From assembly GCA_045603305.1 (NCBI GenBank), contig JAZULV010000140.1:1-64000 (forward strand): 64,000 nt of DNA. The letters are read 5' to 3'. Under the pieces are notes generated by a model that saw only the letters and a list, made by a program, of their open reading frames with translations, ran no database searches and was not told the DNA's origin. This DNA is from JAFRXK01 sp045603305 (GTDB lineage Bacteria > Bacillota > Clostridia > Lachnospirales > Lachnospiraceae). How positions within the stretch are numbered: position 1 is the first letter of the stretch; every line of letters begins with the position of its first letter. Below, piece after piece: positions 8,675 through 16,670 of this stretch. Both the position numbers and the translations under genes were made by a program.

Positions 8675-9056
8675 TCAATATTCTTGTCTTAACAGCAAAA
8701 ACCTTGGTGGTGAACCTATCTCTTGCTCGCCCTGATAATATCCAATTCCATTGCCACAATATATAATACATATCTCACCTGTATGAGCCCGTTCAACCGC
8801 CTGTTTTAGCGATAACACTCCCACATAATCTTCTCCGATAAAATATACATCCTGTACTCCACTTAATTTAAATAAGCATTCTTCCATTTCGTCACCAGTC
8901 ATATATTGTACCTTGTGCAAATACGCCTGAATAAATATATCCGGAGATACAAATCTCCACGCATTCATCCTTTTTTTAGAACTATTAAAGTCTTTTCTGT
9001 TTGTTTTTCTTAATAAACTTTCTTATAAATTCAACTTCAATACTGTCACTATTCAT
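8675..9056 (-). pseudogene. Small hypothetical gene broken by a frameshift
   Basis: A clear gene start lies at ATG 9056 with AGAGGT 4-5 bases upstream. It reads MNSDSIEVEFIRKFIKKNKQ, then hits TAA. One base over, the frame continues as SSKKRMNAWRFVSPDIF to the end at 8675 (TAG/TAA region), about 97 residues. Joined, the two halves look like one protein of about 125 residues: a basic N-terminal helix followed by a mixed domain with a region near VYFIGEDYVGVLSLKQAVE. I do not know its function. It sits upstream of the Imm44-like gene in the same direction, so it may belong to the same immunity-type operon. It is either truly broken or carries a sequencing error near 8980-8992. Confidence 0.55.
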
Positions 9057-9072
9057 ATTTACCTCTTATAAA

Positions 9073-9720
9073 CTAAAACAACAACACTTCTTTCCCCAGC
9101 ACAGCATAATACATCTGACCATTCTTTACTATCTCAGCCTTAGCATTCACCGCCTCGGTAAGCTTATTTATAATTCTGTCCGTATCCTCTACCGGCACCA
9201 TTATGGTCATATTCACTTTGTCGGTGTACCGGGTATCAAGTACCGTAATTCCCTCCTGGGCGGTAATATACTGAATCTTGCCAATAAGGGTATAATCACA
9301 GCCTATCTCAATACGGTCGGCAGGAATTTTCTCTATTATGTCGCAGTTAGCAAGTCCTTCCTGCACTGATTTGGAATAGGCTCTTACAAGCCCGCCGGTG
9401 CCAAGCAGTGTACCACCAAAATATCTTGTAACAACGACGCATACGTTACGAACTTCTTCACCGATAAGCACGTCTAACATCGGTCTGCCCGCAGTCTGTG
9501 CCGGCTCCCCGTCGTCGCTGCATCTCATAATCTCATTATTAAGTCCCAGAACATAGGCAGAGCAGTTATGGGTAGCATTCCAGTACTTCTTCTTCATCTC
9601 ATCTATAAATGCAATCGCTTCTTCTTCGGTAACAACCGGTCTTACTGTCGCTATAAATCTCGACTTTTTTTCTACTATCTCGCCCTCGGCACCATTGTAT
9701 ACAACTTTATGTCTCTTCAA
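9073..9720 (-). CDS. yigZ: YigZ / IMPACT family protein (UPF0029)
   Basis: A 215-residue protein, the usual length of YigZ. Residues 15-125 form the UPF0029 domain with KKSRFIA, ATHNCSAYVLG, DDGEPAQTAGRPML and RYFGGTLLGTGGLVRAY, all family hallmarks. The C-terminal part (about 140-210) is the ferredoxin-like DUF1949 domain. Family members bind RNA or nucleotides; the bacterial role is poorly defined. It is monocistronic, ends just upstream of the broken accessory gene on the same strand and is divergent from the PBP gene. It seems to be core genome, so the accessory island lies between argH and this gene. Confidence 0.92.
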   Translation of the reverse strand: MKRHKVVYNGAEGEIVEKKSRFIATVRPVVTEEEAIAFIDEMKKKYWNATHNCSAYVLGLNNEIMRCSDDGEPAQTAGRPMLDVLIGEEVRNVCVVVTRYFGGTLLGTGGLVRAYSKSVQEGLANCDIIEKIPADRIEIGCDYTLIGKIQYITAQEGITVLDTRYTDKVNMTIMVPVEDTDRIINKLTEAVNAKAEIVKNGQMYYAVLGKEVLLF

Positions 9721-9974
9721 AATCGTCCTCCATATTTGACTTTAACTTTTATATCTTAATTCTGAAATTAATAATATAATCCGGCTATAATTATTAATAT
9801 AAACTTTATTAATTTACATAACTGCTTCGAGTAAATAATTACGCATTTATCTTTACAAAAATTATCGAGCCAAATTATCTTTATTTTTTATAATTATATA
9901 AGTAAAAGGGGAGATATGGCAAGAAATTTATCATATTCTTAAATATTATGTAATAGTTTTATCCTTTTATTTGC
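9721..9974. other. AT-rich gap between yigZ and the PBP gene
   Basis: The divergent intergenic region is very AT-rich, with several TTAATAATAT-like runs near 9755-9800. I see no gene, no RNA structure and no clear repeat here; the PBP promoter lies just to its right. Confidence 0.5.
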
Positions 9975-10016
9975 TTTATTTATATTGATAACTCTGATAT
10001 AATACGCATATCAGAG
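9975..10016 (+). promoter_or_regulatory. Extended -10 promoter with a 9-bp dyad, upstream of the PBP gene
   Basis: TATAAT (9998-10003) is preceded by TGA, giving a perfect extended -10, with a weak TTTATT (9975-9980) 17 bases upstream. A perfect 9-bp inverted repeat, CTCTGATAT (9992-10000) and ATATCAGAG (10008-10016), lies across the -10 and the likely start site, the position of a repressor operator. Which protein binds is not visible. Confidence 0.65.
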
Positions 10017-10042
10017 ACAAGCTATATTTAGGAGGTTTTTTG

Positions 10043-12754
10043 ATGAATTATGGAATAGAGGGCACCAAATCACAGATTTCTTCGCTCTCCTCTAAAAAAA
10101 GCAAGAATAAAACAAAGGCTAAGGTCTTTTCATTTAAAATATTTTTAGCATTGTGCCTATGCATTCTGGCTACAGGTGTCTGCCTTGTCCTCGGCATGGT
10201 AAACGGCATACTTGATAATGCACCGGATATTGATTCTATTGAGTTTTCGCCGGTCAATACTGCTACTACTATTTATGATGCTGATGGCAATATTATAGAA
10301 ACTTTGGTTACTGCAGGCTCGAACAGAACTGTAGTGGAATATTCGCAGATACCTAAGGACCTCGTAGATGCATTTGTTGCTATTGAAGATGCCCGTTTCT
10401 GGACGCATAAAGGTATCGACTTGAGAGGTATTGCCAGAGCAGCCTTATCAGGTATTACAAATCAAAGTCTTGATGAAGGTGCCAGCACCATTACCCAGCA
10501 GCTTATTAAGAATGTAGTATTTAATGGCGGGGCTGAGTCAAACCTTGGTGCCAGACTAGAAAGAAAGCTTCAGGAACAGTATCTTGCCATCCAGCTCGAA
10601 GATACAACAGATAAAACCATTATCATGCAGGACTACCTGAACACTATTAACTTAGGCAATAACACTTTGGGAGTTCAGGCTGCATCCAGAAGATATTTTA
10701 ATAAGCATGTATCAGAGCTTACTCTTTCAGAATGTGCTGTTATTGCTTCAATAACACAGAATCCTTCTAAGTACAATCCTATAACTTTTCCTGAGAATAA
10801 TATGGAAAAGCGAGCTATAGTTCTTGATTACATGGAAGAACAGGGGTACATTACAGACATTGAAAAAGCAGAAGCAATCGCTGATACCACCTCGGTATAT
10901 GAAAGAATTGCCACGGTAAACGAACAATTAAAAGCTGAGGATACTGTATACAGCTACTTTGTGGATGCTGTAATAAAAAACGTAACCAAGGACCTTATTA
11001 AGCAGGGCTACTCTGAAAATGAAGCCTACAACATGCTCTATAGTGGTGGTCTTCAGATATACACCACCCAGGATTCTGACATTCAGACAATAGTAGATGA
11101 AGAGATTAATAACCCTGCGAATTATGGCAGTATGGTGCATTATTCATTCACTTATAGTCTTGCTGTCACCTCCGGTGACGGTACTACCCGCACATATAAT
11201 GAAGCTCATGTGAAATCTTATTTGCAGGAACAACAGTCTGCTGCCAGACTTATTTTTAATAGTGAAGAAGAAATTGACAATTGTATAGAAGCCTTTAAAG
11301 CATCTGTACTCTCAGAAACTGATAAAATTACCGGCGAAGTATTATACAAGAATCTTCAGCCTCAGGCTTCTTTTGTGATTATGGATCAGAGTACCGGATA
11401 TGTTTCAGCTATAAGCGGCGGTCGTGGAGAAAAGCTTACAAGCCTAAGCTTAAATCGTGCTACAAGCACATTAAGACAGCCGGGCTCAACCTTTAAGGTG
11501 CTTACCGCTTTCGCTCCGGCACTGGATGCCGCAGGCAGTACACTGGCTACAACATACTATGATGAAGCTTACACCGTAGGTAATAAGAACTATTCAAACT
11601 GGTGGAGCTCCGGTTATGTAGGCTATGCTAATATTCGTCAAGGTATTATTTACTCAATGAACATTGTCACACTGAAATGTATTAATGATACTGTCACTCC
11701 TCAGCTGGGTTTTGAATATGCAAAGAATTTTGGTATAACATCCCTTGTAGAAAGCAGAGAGCAGGAAGATGGTAATACTCTAACAGATATTGGTCCGGCA
11801 TTATGTCTGGGTGGTCTCACTGACGGAGTTACCAACCTTGAACTCACTGCCGCCTATGCATCAATTGCTAATCATGGCGTATATACTGAGCCTGTATTTT
11901 ATACCAAGATTCTCGATTCTACCGGTAAGATTATTCTAAATAACGAACCGGCTACTCATACTGTGCTTAAAGAATCAACTGCATTCCTTCTTACCGACGC
12001 TATGCAGGACGTTGTTGAACAAAGTACTCTTTATGATACGGGAATAGGTTCTACTTCCGCGGCATGCAAGATTAATAATATGTCTACTGCCGGTAAGAGT
12101 GGTACTACAACCAACAATAACGATGTATGGTTTGTAGGTTACAGCCCATACTACACCGCATGTATCTGGGAAGGCTATGATGCTAATTACACCTTAGAAG
12201 AACCTTCAAACATCAAGCAGATTTGGAAGAATATCATGGACAGGGTACATGATGGACTTACTGATACCGGTTTCGGACCTGTACCAAGCGGTATTGAACA
12301 GGCTGTTATCTGCTCTAAGTGTGGCAACCTCGCAATAAAGGATGTATGTACAAACGACCCAAGAGGCGATTTAACCTACACAGAGTTTTTCGCTAAAGGA
12401 ACTGTACCTACAGCGCACTGCACATGCCACAAGTCAGTAGAAATATGTGCCCTGTCAAATATGGCTGCTACTTCTTTCTGTCCGGATACTTCAATAATAA
12501 ACAAAGTATATATGATTCTTCCTGCAGAGGTTACCAGTGATACTGCTGATACCCAGTATGCAATTAGTGACGAGACATTAAATAATATATGTAAAATTCA
12601 TTATAGTGGTAATGATACTGTAACATTACCGCAAGAAAGTGAAACCGGTACTAATGAAAATAGTGAACAGTTATCATCTTCTGCAGACGATATAGAAAAT
12701 GAGACTAATCTGAGCGATATATTTAACAATATGTTTAACAACGAAAATCAATAA
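10043..12754 (+). CDS. Class A penicillin-binding protein (PBP1a-type)
   Basis: A 903-residue bifunctional peptidoglycan synthase. After a basic cytoplasmic tail comes one membrane helix (about 32-55). The GT51 glycosyltransferase domain follows (about 75-245), with the catalytic Glu in AIEDARF (about E115) and GASTITQQLIKN. The transpeptidase domain has the SxxK serine in RQPGSTFK (about S482), an SMN triad (about 537) and KSG (about 690). The last 130 residues are unusual: two or more CxxC pairs (CSKCGN, CTCHKSVEIC) and an acidic Ser/Glu-rich tail. GGAGG 7 bases upstream picks ATG 10043, not the TTG before it. It is monocistronic, and a dyad overlaps its promoter. Confidence 0.95.
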   Translation: MNYGIEGTKSQISSLSSKKSKNKTKAKVFSFKIFLALCLCILATGVCLVLGMVNGILDNAPDIDSIEFSPVNTATTIYDADGNIIETLVTAGSNRTVVEYSQIPKDLVDAFVAIEDARFWTHKGIDLRGIARAALSGITNQSLDEGASTITQQLIKNVVFNGGAESNLGARLERKLQEQYLAIQLEDTTDKTIIMQDYLNTINLGNNTLGVQAASRRYFNKHVSELTLSECAVIASITQNPSKYNPITFPENNMEKRAIVLDYMEEQGYITDIEKAEAIADTTSVYERIATVNEQLKAEDTVYSYFVDAVIKNVTKDLIKQGYSENEAYNMLYSGGLQIYTTQDSDIQTIVDEEINNPANYGSMVHYSFTYSLAVTSGDGTTRTYNEAHVKSYLQEQQSAARLIFNSEEEIDNCIEAFKASVLSETDKITGEVLYKNLQPQASFVIMDQSTGYVSAISGGRGEKLTSLSLNRATSTLRQPGSTFKVLTAFAPALDAAGSTLATTYYDEAYTVGNKNYSNWWSSGYVGYANIRQGIIYSMNIVTLKCINDTVTPQLGFEYAKNFGITSLVESREQEDGNTLTDIGPALCLGGLTDGVTNLELTAAYASIANHGVYTEPVFYTKILDSTGKIILNNEPATHTVLKESTAFLLTDAMQDVVEQSTLYDTGIGSTSAACKINNMSTAGKSGTTTNNNDVWFVGYSPYYTACIWEGYDANYTLEEPSNIKQIWKNIMDRVHDGLTDTGFGPVPSGIEQAVICSKCGNLAIKDVCTNDPRGDLTYTEFFAKGTVPTAHCTCHKSVEICALSNMAATSFCPDTSIINKVYMILPAEVTSDTADTQYAISDETLNNICKIHYSGNDTVTLPQESETGTNENSEQLSSSADDIENETNLSDIFNNMFNNENQ

Positions 12755-12826
12755 AAACTGTCCTGTCTCACTCTATAATGATGTATATAAACTGTGTTTT
12801 GCCTACATCCTTTATTATAAAAAGGC

Positions 12827-12884
12827 AGGCAATTAATAATACCGAGAAGAACTATAAAAGTTCTCTCGGTATTATTAATTGCCT
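12827..12884. terminator. Long bidirectional hairpin terminator
   Basis: AGGCAATTAATAATACCGAG (12827-12846) pairs with its complement ending at 12884, giving a stem of about 25 bp with one bulged base and a short loop. It lies between two converging genes. The minus-strand side is followed by five T; the plus side by a weaker TATATTTTATT. Confidence 0.8.
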
Positions 12885-12909
12885 ATATTTTATTAATCTG
12901 GACTAAAAA

Positions 12910-13563
12910 TCATTTTCCCGCAAATCTGGTTCCGCACTCTACACAGAAATTAGGCAGACTCTCTCCTTTTTTCGGTGTCCATCCACAGTTGCTGCAAGTT
13001 AACGCAACAGGCTTTGTACTTCCGCATTGTGTACAGAAATTACCGGTGTTTACGTTACCGCAGCTACAGTTCCACTGTGCCTTTTTCTCAACTATAGCTT
13101 CTTGCAACATATCTTCTTTTGATATCTTCTGAGCATGTGCCATTGAATTTATTATACTATTCATCTTTATCATATCTGTCAATAGTTTTTCAGTAGCACT
13201 ATCCATCTGAAATGAAGTAAATGAAAAGCTATCCAATGTCACTCCGAATCTCGATGGCCAATTCATTCCATCGTTTAATTCTTTAAGCAAGTTATCACTA
13301 ATATCTACTTTCTTTAATTGTTCCAAATAGTCCAAGCCAAAAGGATCCTGATACATCTTACTAAAAACAATCGTTATGTATCCTCTTAACACTTCGGTCA
13401 TATGCTTTAATTCTTCATCATCCATTACAGTACACATATCACCTTTTACATACCCATACTTGGCTTCGTAGTTAATCCTACATTCCAAATTAATGCTTTC
13501 ATCCTGAACAGTTATATACAGTTCACCATCTACAGTTCCCCACTCATTTAATCTTTCTTCCAT
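12910..13563 (-). CDS. Zinc-ribbon protein related to SPFH/virion-core proteins
   Basis: A 217-residue soluble protein. Residues 1-150 resemble the C-terminal part of the bacterial SPFH-domain 'virion core' group, with WPSRFGVTLDSFSF followed by a helical segment. The end carries two zinc ribbons: CSCGNVNTGNFCTQCG and CSNCGW...FCVECG. It is shorter than the roughly 300-residue proteins of the family, so the N-terminal SPFH part is small or very divergent. GGAGGGG 5 bases upstream supports ATG 13563. It is monocistronic. Function is unknown; the SPFH relation is tentative while the zinc ribbons are plain. Confidence 0.6.
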   Translation of the reverse strand: MEERLNEWGTVDGELYITVQDESINLECRINYEAKYGYVKGDMCTVMDDEELKHMTEVLRGYITIVFSKMYQDPFGLDYLEQLKKVDISDNLLKELNDGMNWPSRFGVTLDSFSFTSFQMDSATEKLLTDMIKMNSIINSMAHAQKISKEDMLQEAIVEKKAQWNCSCGNVNTGNFCTQCGSTKPVALTCSNCGWTPKKGESLPNFCVECGTRFAGK

Positions 13564-13707
13564 ATTCCCCTCCTAAAAAACTATACTATTTCATTAACAG
13601 CCGGTACAATGAATTATTTTCGAGAAACCAAACAAAAATATCAGTATATGTTTTCAGCACCTAAAGATATTTTATTGCACAATTATCTGAAATTAGCTTT
13701 CATTTAT

Positions 13708-13736
13708 ATATTATCATAAACAACTATATATTTGAA
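13708..13736 (-). promoter_or_regulatory. Putative promoter of the zinc-ribbon protein gene
   Basis: On the minus strand TTCAAA (13736-13731) and TAATAT (13713-13708) are 17 bases apart, and TGA precedes the -10. This leaves a leader of about 135 nt in which I see nothing distinctive. Confidence 0.4.
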
Positions 13737-13796
13737 TGAATAAATTTTAAAGAATCAATAAATTTATTTATATTGCATAATTTCATCATTCCCAAA

Positions 13797-13835
13797 ATCA
13801 AAAACAAACTGTCTGAACATTAATATGTCGGACAG
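13797..13835 (-). terminator. Terminator of spoVAE
   Basis: On the minus strand ACTGTCCGA pairs with TCAGACAGT across a 10-base loop (13809-13835), followed by the T-rich TTTGTTTTTG. Confidence 0.75.
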
Positions 13836-13859
13836 TCTGCTTAAATTAAACAATATTTT

Positions 13860-14213
13860 TCACTTCATCTTAGGCTTAAATATAAGCGCACCTATATACC
13901 CAAATACCAGTGCCGCGGCAATACCTGCCGCACAGGCACCAAGTCCACCTGTAAATATTCCTAAGAACCCTTCCTCTCCTATACCTTCTTTTACACCTTT
14001 CCAAAGCGAATTACCAAAACCAAGCAAAGGAAGGGAGGCTCCGGAACCCGCCCAGTCTATGAAGGGCTGATATAGTCCTAAAAAGCCCAAAACGTTGCCG
14101 AGGCACACTAAGAGTACCATAACTCTTCCCGGCATCATCTTCGTCTTCTCCATAAGAAGCTGTGCCAAGGCACATATAATACCACCCACGATAAATGCTT
14201 TTATATAATCCAT
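13860..14213 (-). CDS. spoVAE: Stage V sporulation protein AE (SpoVAE / SpoVAEb)
   Basis: A 117-residue membrane protein of normal SpoVAE length, with a first helix (FIVGGIICALAQLLM), the signature ...GRVMVLLVCLGNVLGFLGLYQPF and a glycine-rich last helix (FTGGLGACAAGIAAALVFGY). SpoVA proteins form the inner-membrane channel for dipicolinic acid uptake into the forespore and its release on germination. In Bacillus and most Clostridia it follows spoVAC and spoVAD; here it stands alone, with spoVAD 7.3 kb away and spoVAC outside the window. GGAGGAG supports ATG 14213, and a sigma-G-like promoter lies upstream. Confidence 0.92.
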   Translation of the reverse strand: MDYIKAFIVGGIICALAQLLMEKTKMMPGRVMVLLVCLGNVLGFLGLYQPFIDWAGSGASLPLLGFGNSLWKGVKEGIGEEGFLGIFTGGLGACAAGIAAALVFGYIGALIFKPKMK

Positions 14214-14244
14214 GTTCTCCTCCAGATTGCATTAAACTCATGTA

Positions 14245-14274
14245 TAGTATTATACTTTTTACCTGATTTTATCC
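14245..14274 (-). promoter_or_regulatory. Sigma-G-like promoter of spoVAE
   Basis: On the minus strand GGATA (14274-14270) and AATACTA (14251-14245) are separated by 18 bases. This matches the known forespore sigma-G consensus (GHATR, 18, CATNHTA) except for the first -10 base. The start site would lie about 25 nt before the ATG. Confidence 0.6.
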
Positions 14275-14288
14275 AATAACTATACCGA

Positions 14289-14858
14289 TTACTCTGTCTT
14301 GCCGGTAAATAACTTTCTCAAGAAAATCTGAAGCTTTCTGTTATAAATAATAAGCTTACTTGTTACATAATTGATACCTATTACAATCGGGAACTCAACG
14401 TAGTTGGCAACAATCTCATCAATGCCAAGAACCTGAACAAAGAATATAAGAAGATAGTAATCAATTACCATAATAATGGCTCTTATTATTATAAACAATG
14501 CCAGCTCAATGGCATCCTCGCTCTTCTTATTCTCAGTGGTCTTAAACACACCAAATTTATTGCATACATATGACAATATCTTTGAAAATATCATCTGAAT
14601 AATTTTGGCATACTTATATCCTACAACGCCTATCCAAACAAGAGCATGATAAAAAAGCAGACCTATGATTGTCGTAACTGCTCCCCAGAAAACAAAAAGT
14701 GCAGACTCCATAAAAGGAGCTATTCTTTTATAAACCTTCTCAGGAAGTATCTTCTTAACAAAACCGTCTATATCAAAAAAACGCTCTACAAGGCTCTGCT
14801 TTCTTGGAACAGACTCAATAATTTCTTCATCATAATTCTTTAATTCTTCATTCTTCAT
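14289..14858 (-). CDS. GtrA-like membrane protein with long N-terminal extension
   Basis: A protein of 189 residues. The C-terminal 130 residues hold four hydrophobic helices in GtrA order, with SYVCNKFGVFK and YVTSKLIIYN at the ends of helix pairs. The first 55 residues are a charged cytoplasmic extension absent from the copy at 1.1-1.6 kb. The likely role is flipping a lipid-linked sugar or a related membrane task. No glycosyltransferase is next to it. AGCAGGT about 7 bases upstream favours ATG 14858 over GTG 14867. It lies upstream of spoVAE on the same strand with a 75-bp gap that holds the spoVAE promoter. Confidence 0.75.
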   Translation of the reverse strand: MKNEELKNYDEEIIESVPRKQSLVERFFDIDGFVKKILPEKVYKRIAPFMESALFVFWGAVTTIIGLLFYHALVWIGVVGYKYAKIIQMIFSKILSYVCNKFGVFKTTENKKSEDAIELALFIIIRAIIMVIDYYLLIFFVQVLGIDEIVANYVEFPIVIGINYVTSKLIIYNRKLQIFLRKLFTGKTE

Positions 14859-14951
14859 GTAAAACACCTGCTACTTGTAATATAATTTTTATATATAATA
14901 ACACATTTATCAAGAATACTCACCTCTTTATTCAAATATTTTATACTTTTC

Positions 14952-14980
14952 TTGAATGATGTATTTTAGTGTGCTAATAT
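14952..14980 (+). promoter_or_regulatory. Putative promoter of the metF operon
   Basis: TTGAAT (14952-14957) and TAATAT (14975-14980) are 17 bases apart with TGC before the -10. The leader of about 87 nt holds a 7-bp stem (GAATGAT 15007-15013 with ATCATTC 15030-15036). It is too short for an S-box riboswitch. Confidence 0.5.
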
Positions 14981-15073
14981 AATAAACAACATAATTAATA
15001 ATAATTGAATGATTAATCAACTTACATATATCATTCTTATAGATATTAATTCAAATATATACGGAGGTGCAGC

Positions 15074-15943
15074 ATGAAGCTTAGAGAACGCTTTGCCAGC
15101 GACAAACCATACCTTTCCTTTGAAGTGTTTCCACCAAAGACAACAGACAAATATGACAGTGTCAAATTTGCCGCCGAAGAAATTGCAAAACTAAACCCTT
15201 CATATATGAGCGTTACCTATGGTGCCGGCGGTGGAACCAGTGCATATACAGTTTCCATAGCCGCAGACCTCCAGAAAAACTGTGGCGTAACTTCTCTTGC
15301 CCATCTTACCTGCGTATCTTCAACTAAAGATACTGTAAGAACCCAGCTTAATGCATTAAAGGAGGCTGGCATTGAAAACATCCTTGCTTTAAGAGGAGAT
15401 ATTCCTGAGGGAATGACTCTTGAGCCGGACCGTGATTACCACTATGCCAGTGAGCTTATCGCTGACATCAAATCCTACGGTTACGATTTCTGCATCGGTG
15501 GAGCCTGCTATCCTGAAAAGCACGTAGAGTCTGAAACCGTAAAAGAAGATATTATAAACCTTAAGAAAAAAGTTGATGCAGGCTGTGAGTTTTTAACCAC
15601 CCAGATGTTTTTTGATAATAACATTCTCTACAACTTTTTATACAAAATACGTGAAGCTGGCATAACTGTACCGGTAATTCCGGGAATTATGCCGGTCACC
15701 AACGCAAAGCAGATTGTTCGCTCCTGCCAGTTGTCAGGTACATATCTTCCTGCAAGATTTAAGCAGATAGTTGACCGCTTTGGGGATGATCCGAACGCTA
15801 TGAAGCAGGCAGGTATTGCCTACGCAACCGACCAGATTATCGATTTATTTGCAAATGGTGTGAACCACGTACACGTATACTCTATGAACAAGCCGGACGT
15901 TGCCGCTAAAATCATAGAAAATCTTTCAGACATTATAGCATAA
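15074..15943 (+). CDS. metF: Methylenetetrahydrofolate reductase
   Basis: A 289-residue FAD enzyme of normal MetF length. It reduces 5,10-methylene-THF to 5-methyl-THF, the methyl donor for methionine synthesis. Visible family features are the N-terminal LSFEVFPPKT, MSVTYGAGGG (about 47), the LALRGD loop (about 110, FAD/folate binding) and FLTTQMFFDN (about 177). GGAGGTG supports ATG 15074. It is the first gene of an operon with the methionine synthase activation domain (29 bp on) and metH, so product and consumer of methyl-THF are co-expressed. Confidence 0.95.
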   Translation: MKLRERFASDKPYLSFEVFPPKTTDKYDSVKFAAEEIAKLNPSYMSVTYGAGGGTSAYTVSIAADLQKNCGVTSLAHLTCVSSTKDTVRTQLNALKEAGIENILALRGDIPEGMTLEPDRDYHYASELIADIKSYGYDFCIGGACYPEKHVESETVKEDIINLKKKVDAGCEFLTTQMFFDNNILYNFLYKIREAGITVPVIPGIMPVTNAKQIVRSCQLSGTYLPARFKQIVDRFGDDPNAMKQAGIAYATDQIIDLFANGVNHVHVYSMNKPDVAAKIIENLSDIIA

Positions 15944-15972
15944 GCTTAAACCTTAGTTTTTCAGGAGAATTT

Positions 15973-16653
15973 ATGGACAGTCATGTCAGAGTATTTAGTG
16001 CAGACCAAAGTGAATTTAATATAAACCGCTCTGAGATTTTAAGATATATGCAATACCCTACCGGTAATGATATATCTGATGTTGAGGAACTTATAAACTC
16101 TTGCATTAGTGAGTTCACTGCTGCCGCCGAATATAAAGCCTGTTACTCACAATTTAATATTGATATTTGCGACGACTGCATTGATTTTGGCTTTATGAAG
16201 GTAAAAAGTAGTGCTCTTTCCACTAACCTAAAAGATTGCCGCGAAGTTTATGCTTTTGCAGCAACTACAGGTATTAAGGCAGAACGCCTTTTAAGCAAAT
16301 ATCATCGCATATCACCGGGCAAGGCATTTATCCTTGATGCCATAGGAAGTGCAGCTATTGAGGCATTTTGTGACTACCTCAATGATTATCTTAGAGTGAA
16401 AGCTGCAGAAAACGGACATTTTCTACGTCCCCGTTTCAGTCCGGGGTATGGAGATTTTCCTATTGAGCATCAGCCGGATTTGATTAGCGTCCTTGATGCT
16501 AACAGAAAACTTAATCTTACGCTGACCGATAGTCTTATGATGGTTCCCACCAAGTCGGTAACCGCCATTATCGGAATCGCTGACACACCCAATACATGCA
16601 GAACCGAAACCTGCGAAACATGTACCCGGTCCGACTGTCTTTACAGAAAATAA
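15973..16653 (+). CDS. Free-standing methionine synthase activation (AdoMet-binding) domain protein
   Basis: A 226-residue protein made only of the Met_synt_B12 activation domain that is the C-terminal module of long MetH enzymes. The AdoMet-binding region RPRFSPGYGDFPIEHQPD (about residues 155-172) is intact. In the family it binds AdoMet and helps reductive methylation of inactive cob(II)alamin. Here it lies 18 bp upstream of a metH that lacks this domain, so it must act in trans on that enzyme. The C-terminal CRTETCETCTRSDC has four clustered cysteines that could bind metal or be redox active; many split versions end this way. Confidence 0.9.
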   Translation: MDSHVRVFSADQSEFNINRSEILRYMQYPTGNDISDVEELINSCISEFTAAAEYKACYSQFNIDICDDCIDFGFMKVKSSALSTNLKDCREVYAFAATTGIKAERLLSKYHRISPGKAFILDAIGSAAIEAFCDYLNDYLRVKAAENGHFLRPRFSPGYGDFPIEHQPDLISVLDANRKLNLTLTDSLMMVPTKSVTAIIGIADTPNTCRTETCETCTRSDCLYRK

Positions 16654-16670
16654 ATACATGGAGGATTTTT

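Noticed and set aside
9985..10003. TTGATA (9985-9990) as -35 for the PBP promoter
   Set aside because: It lies only 7 bases from the -10; the extended -10 alone or a weak -35 at 9975 fits better.
14987..15073. SAM (S-box) riboswitch before metF
   Set aside because: The leader is too short and lacks the conserved S-box sequences; only a simple 7-bp stem is seen.
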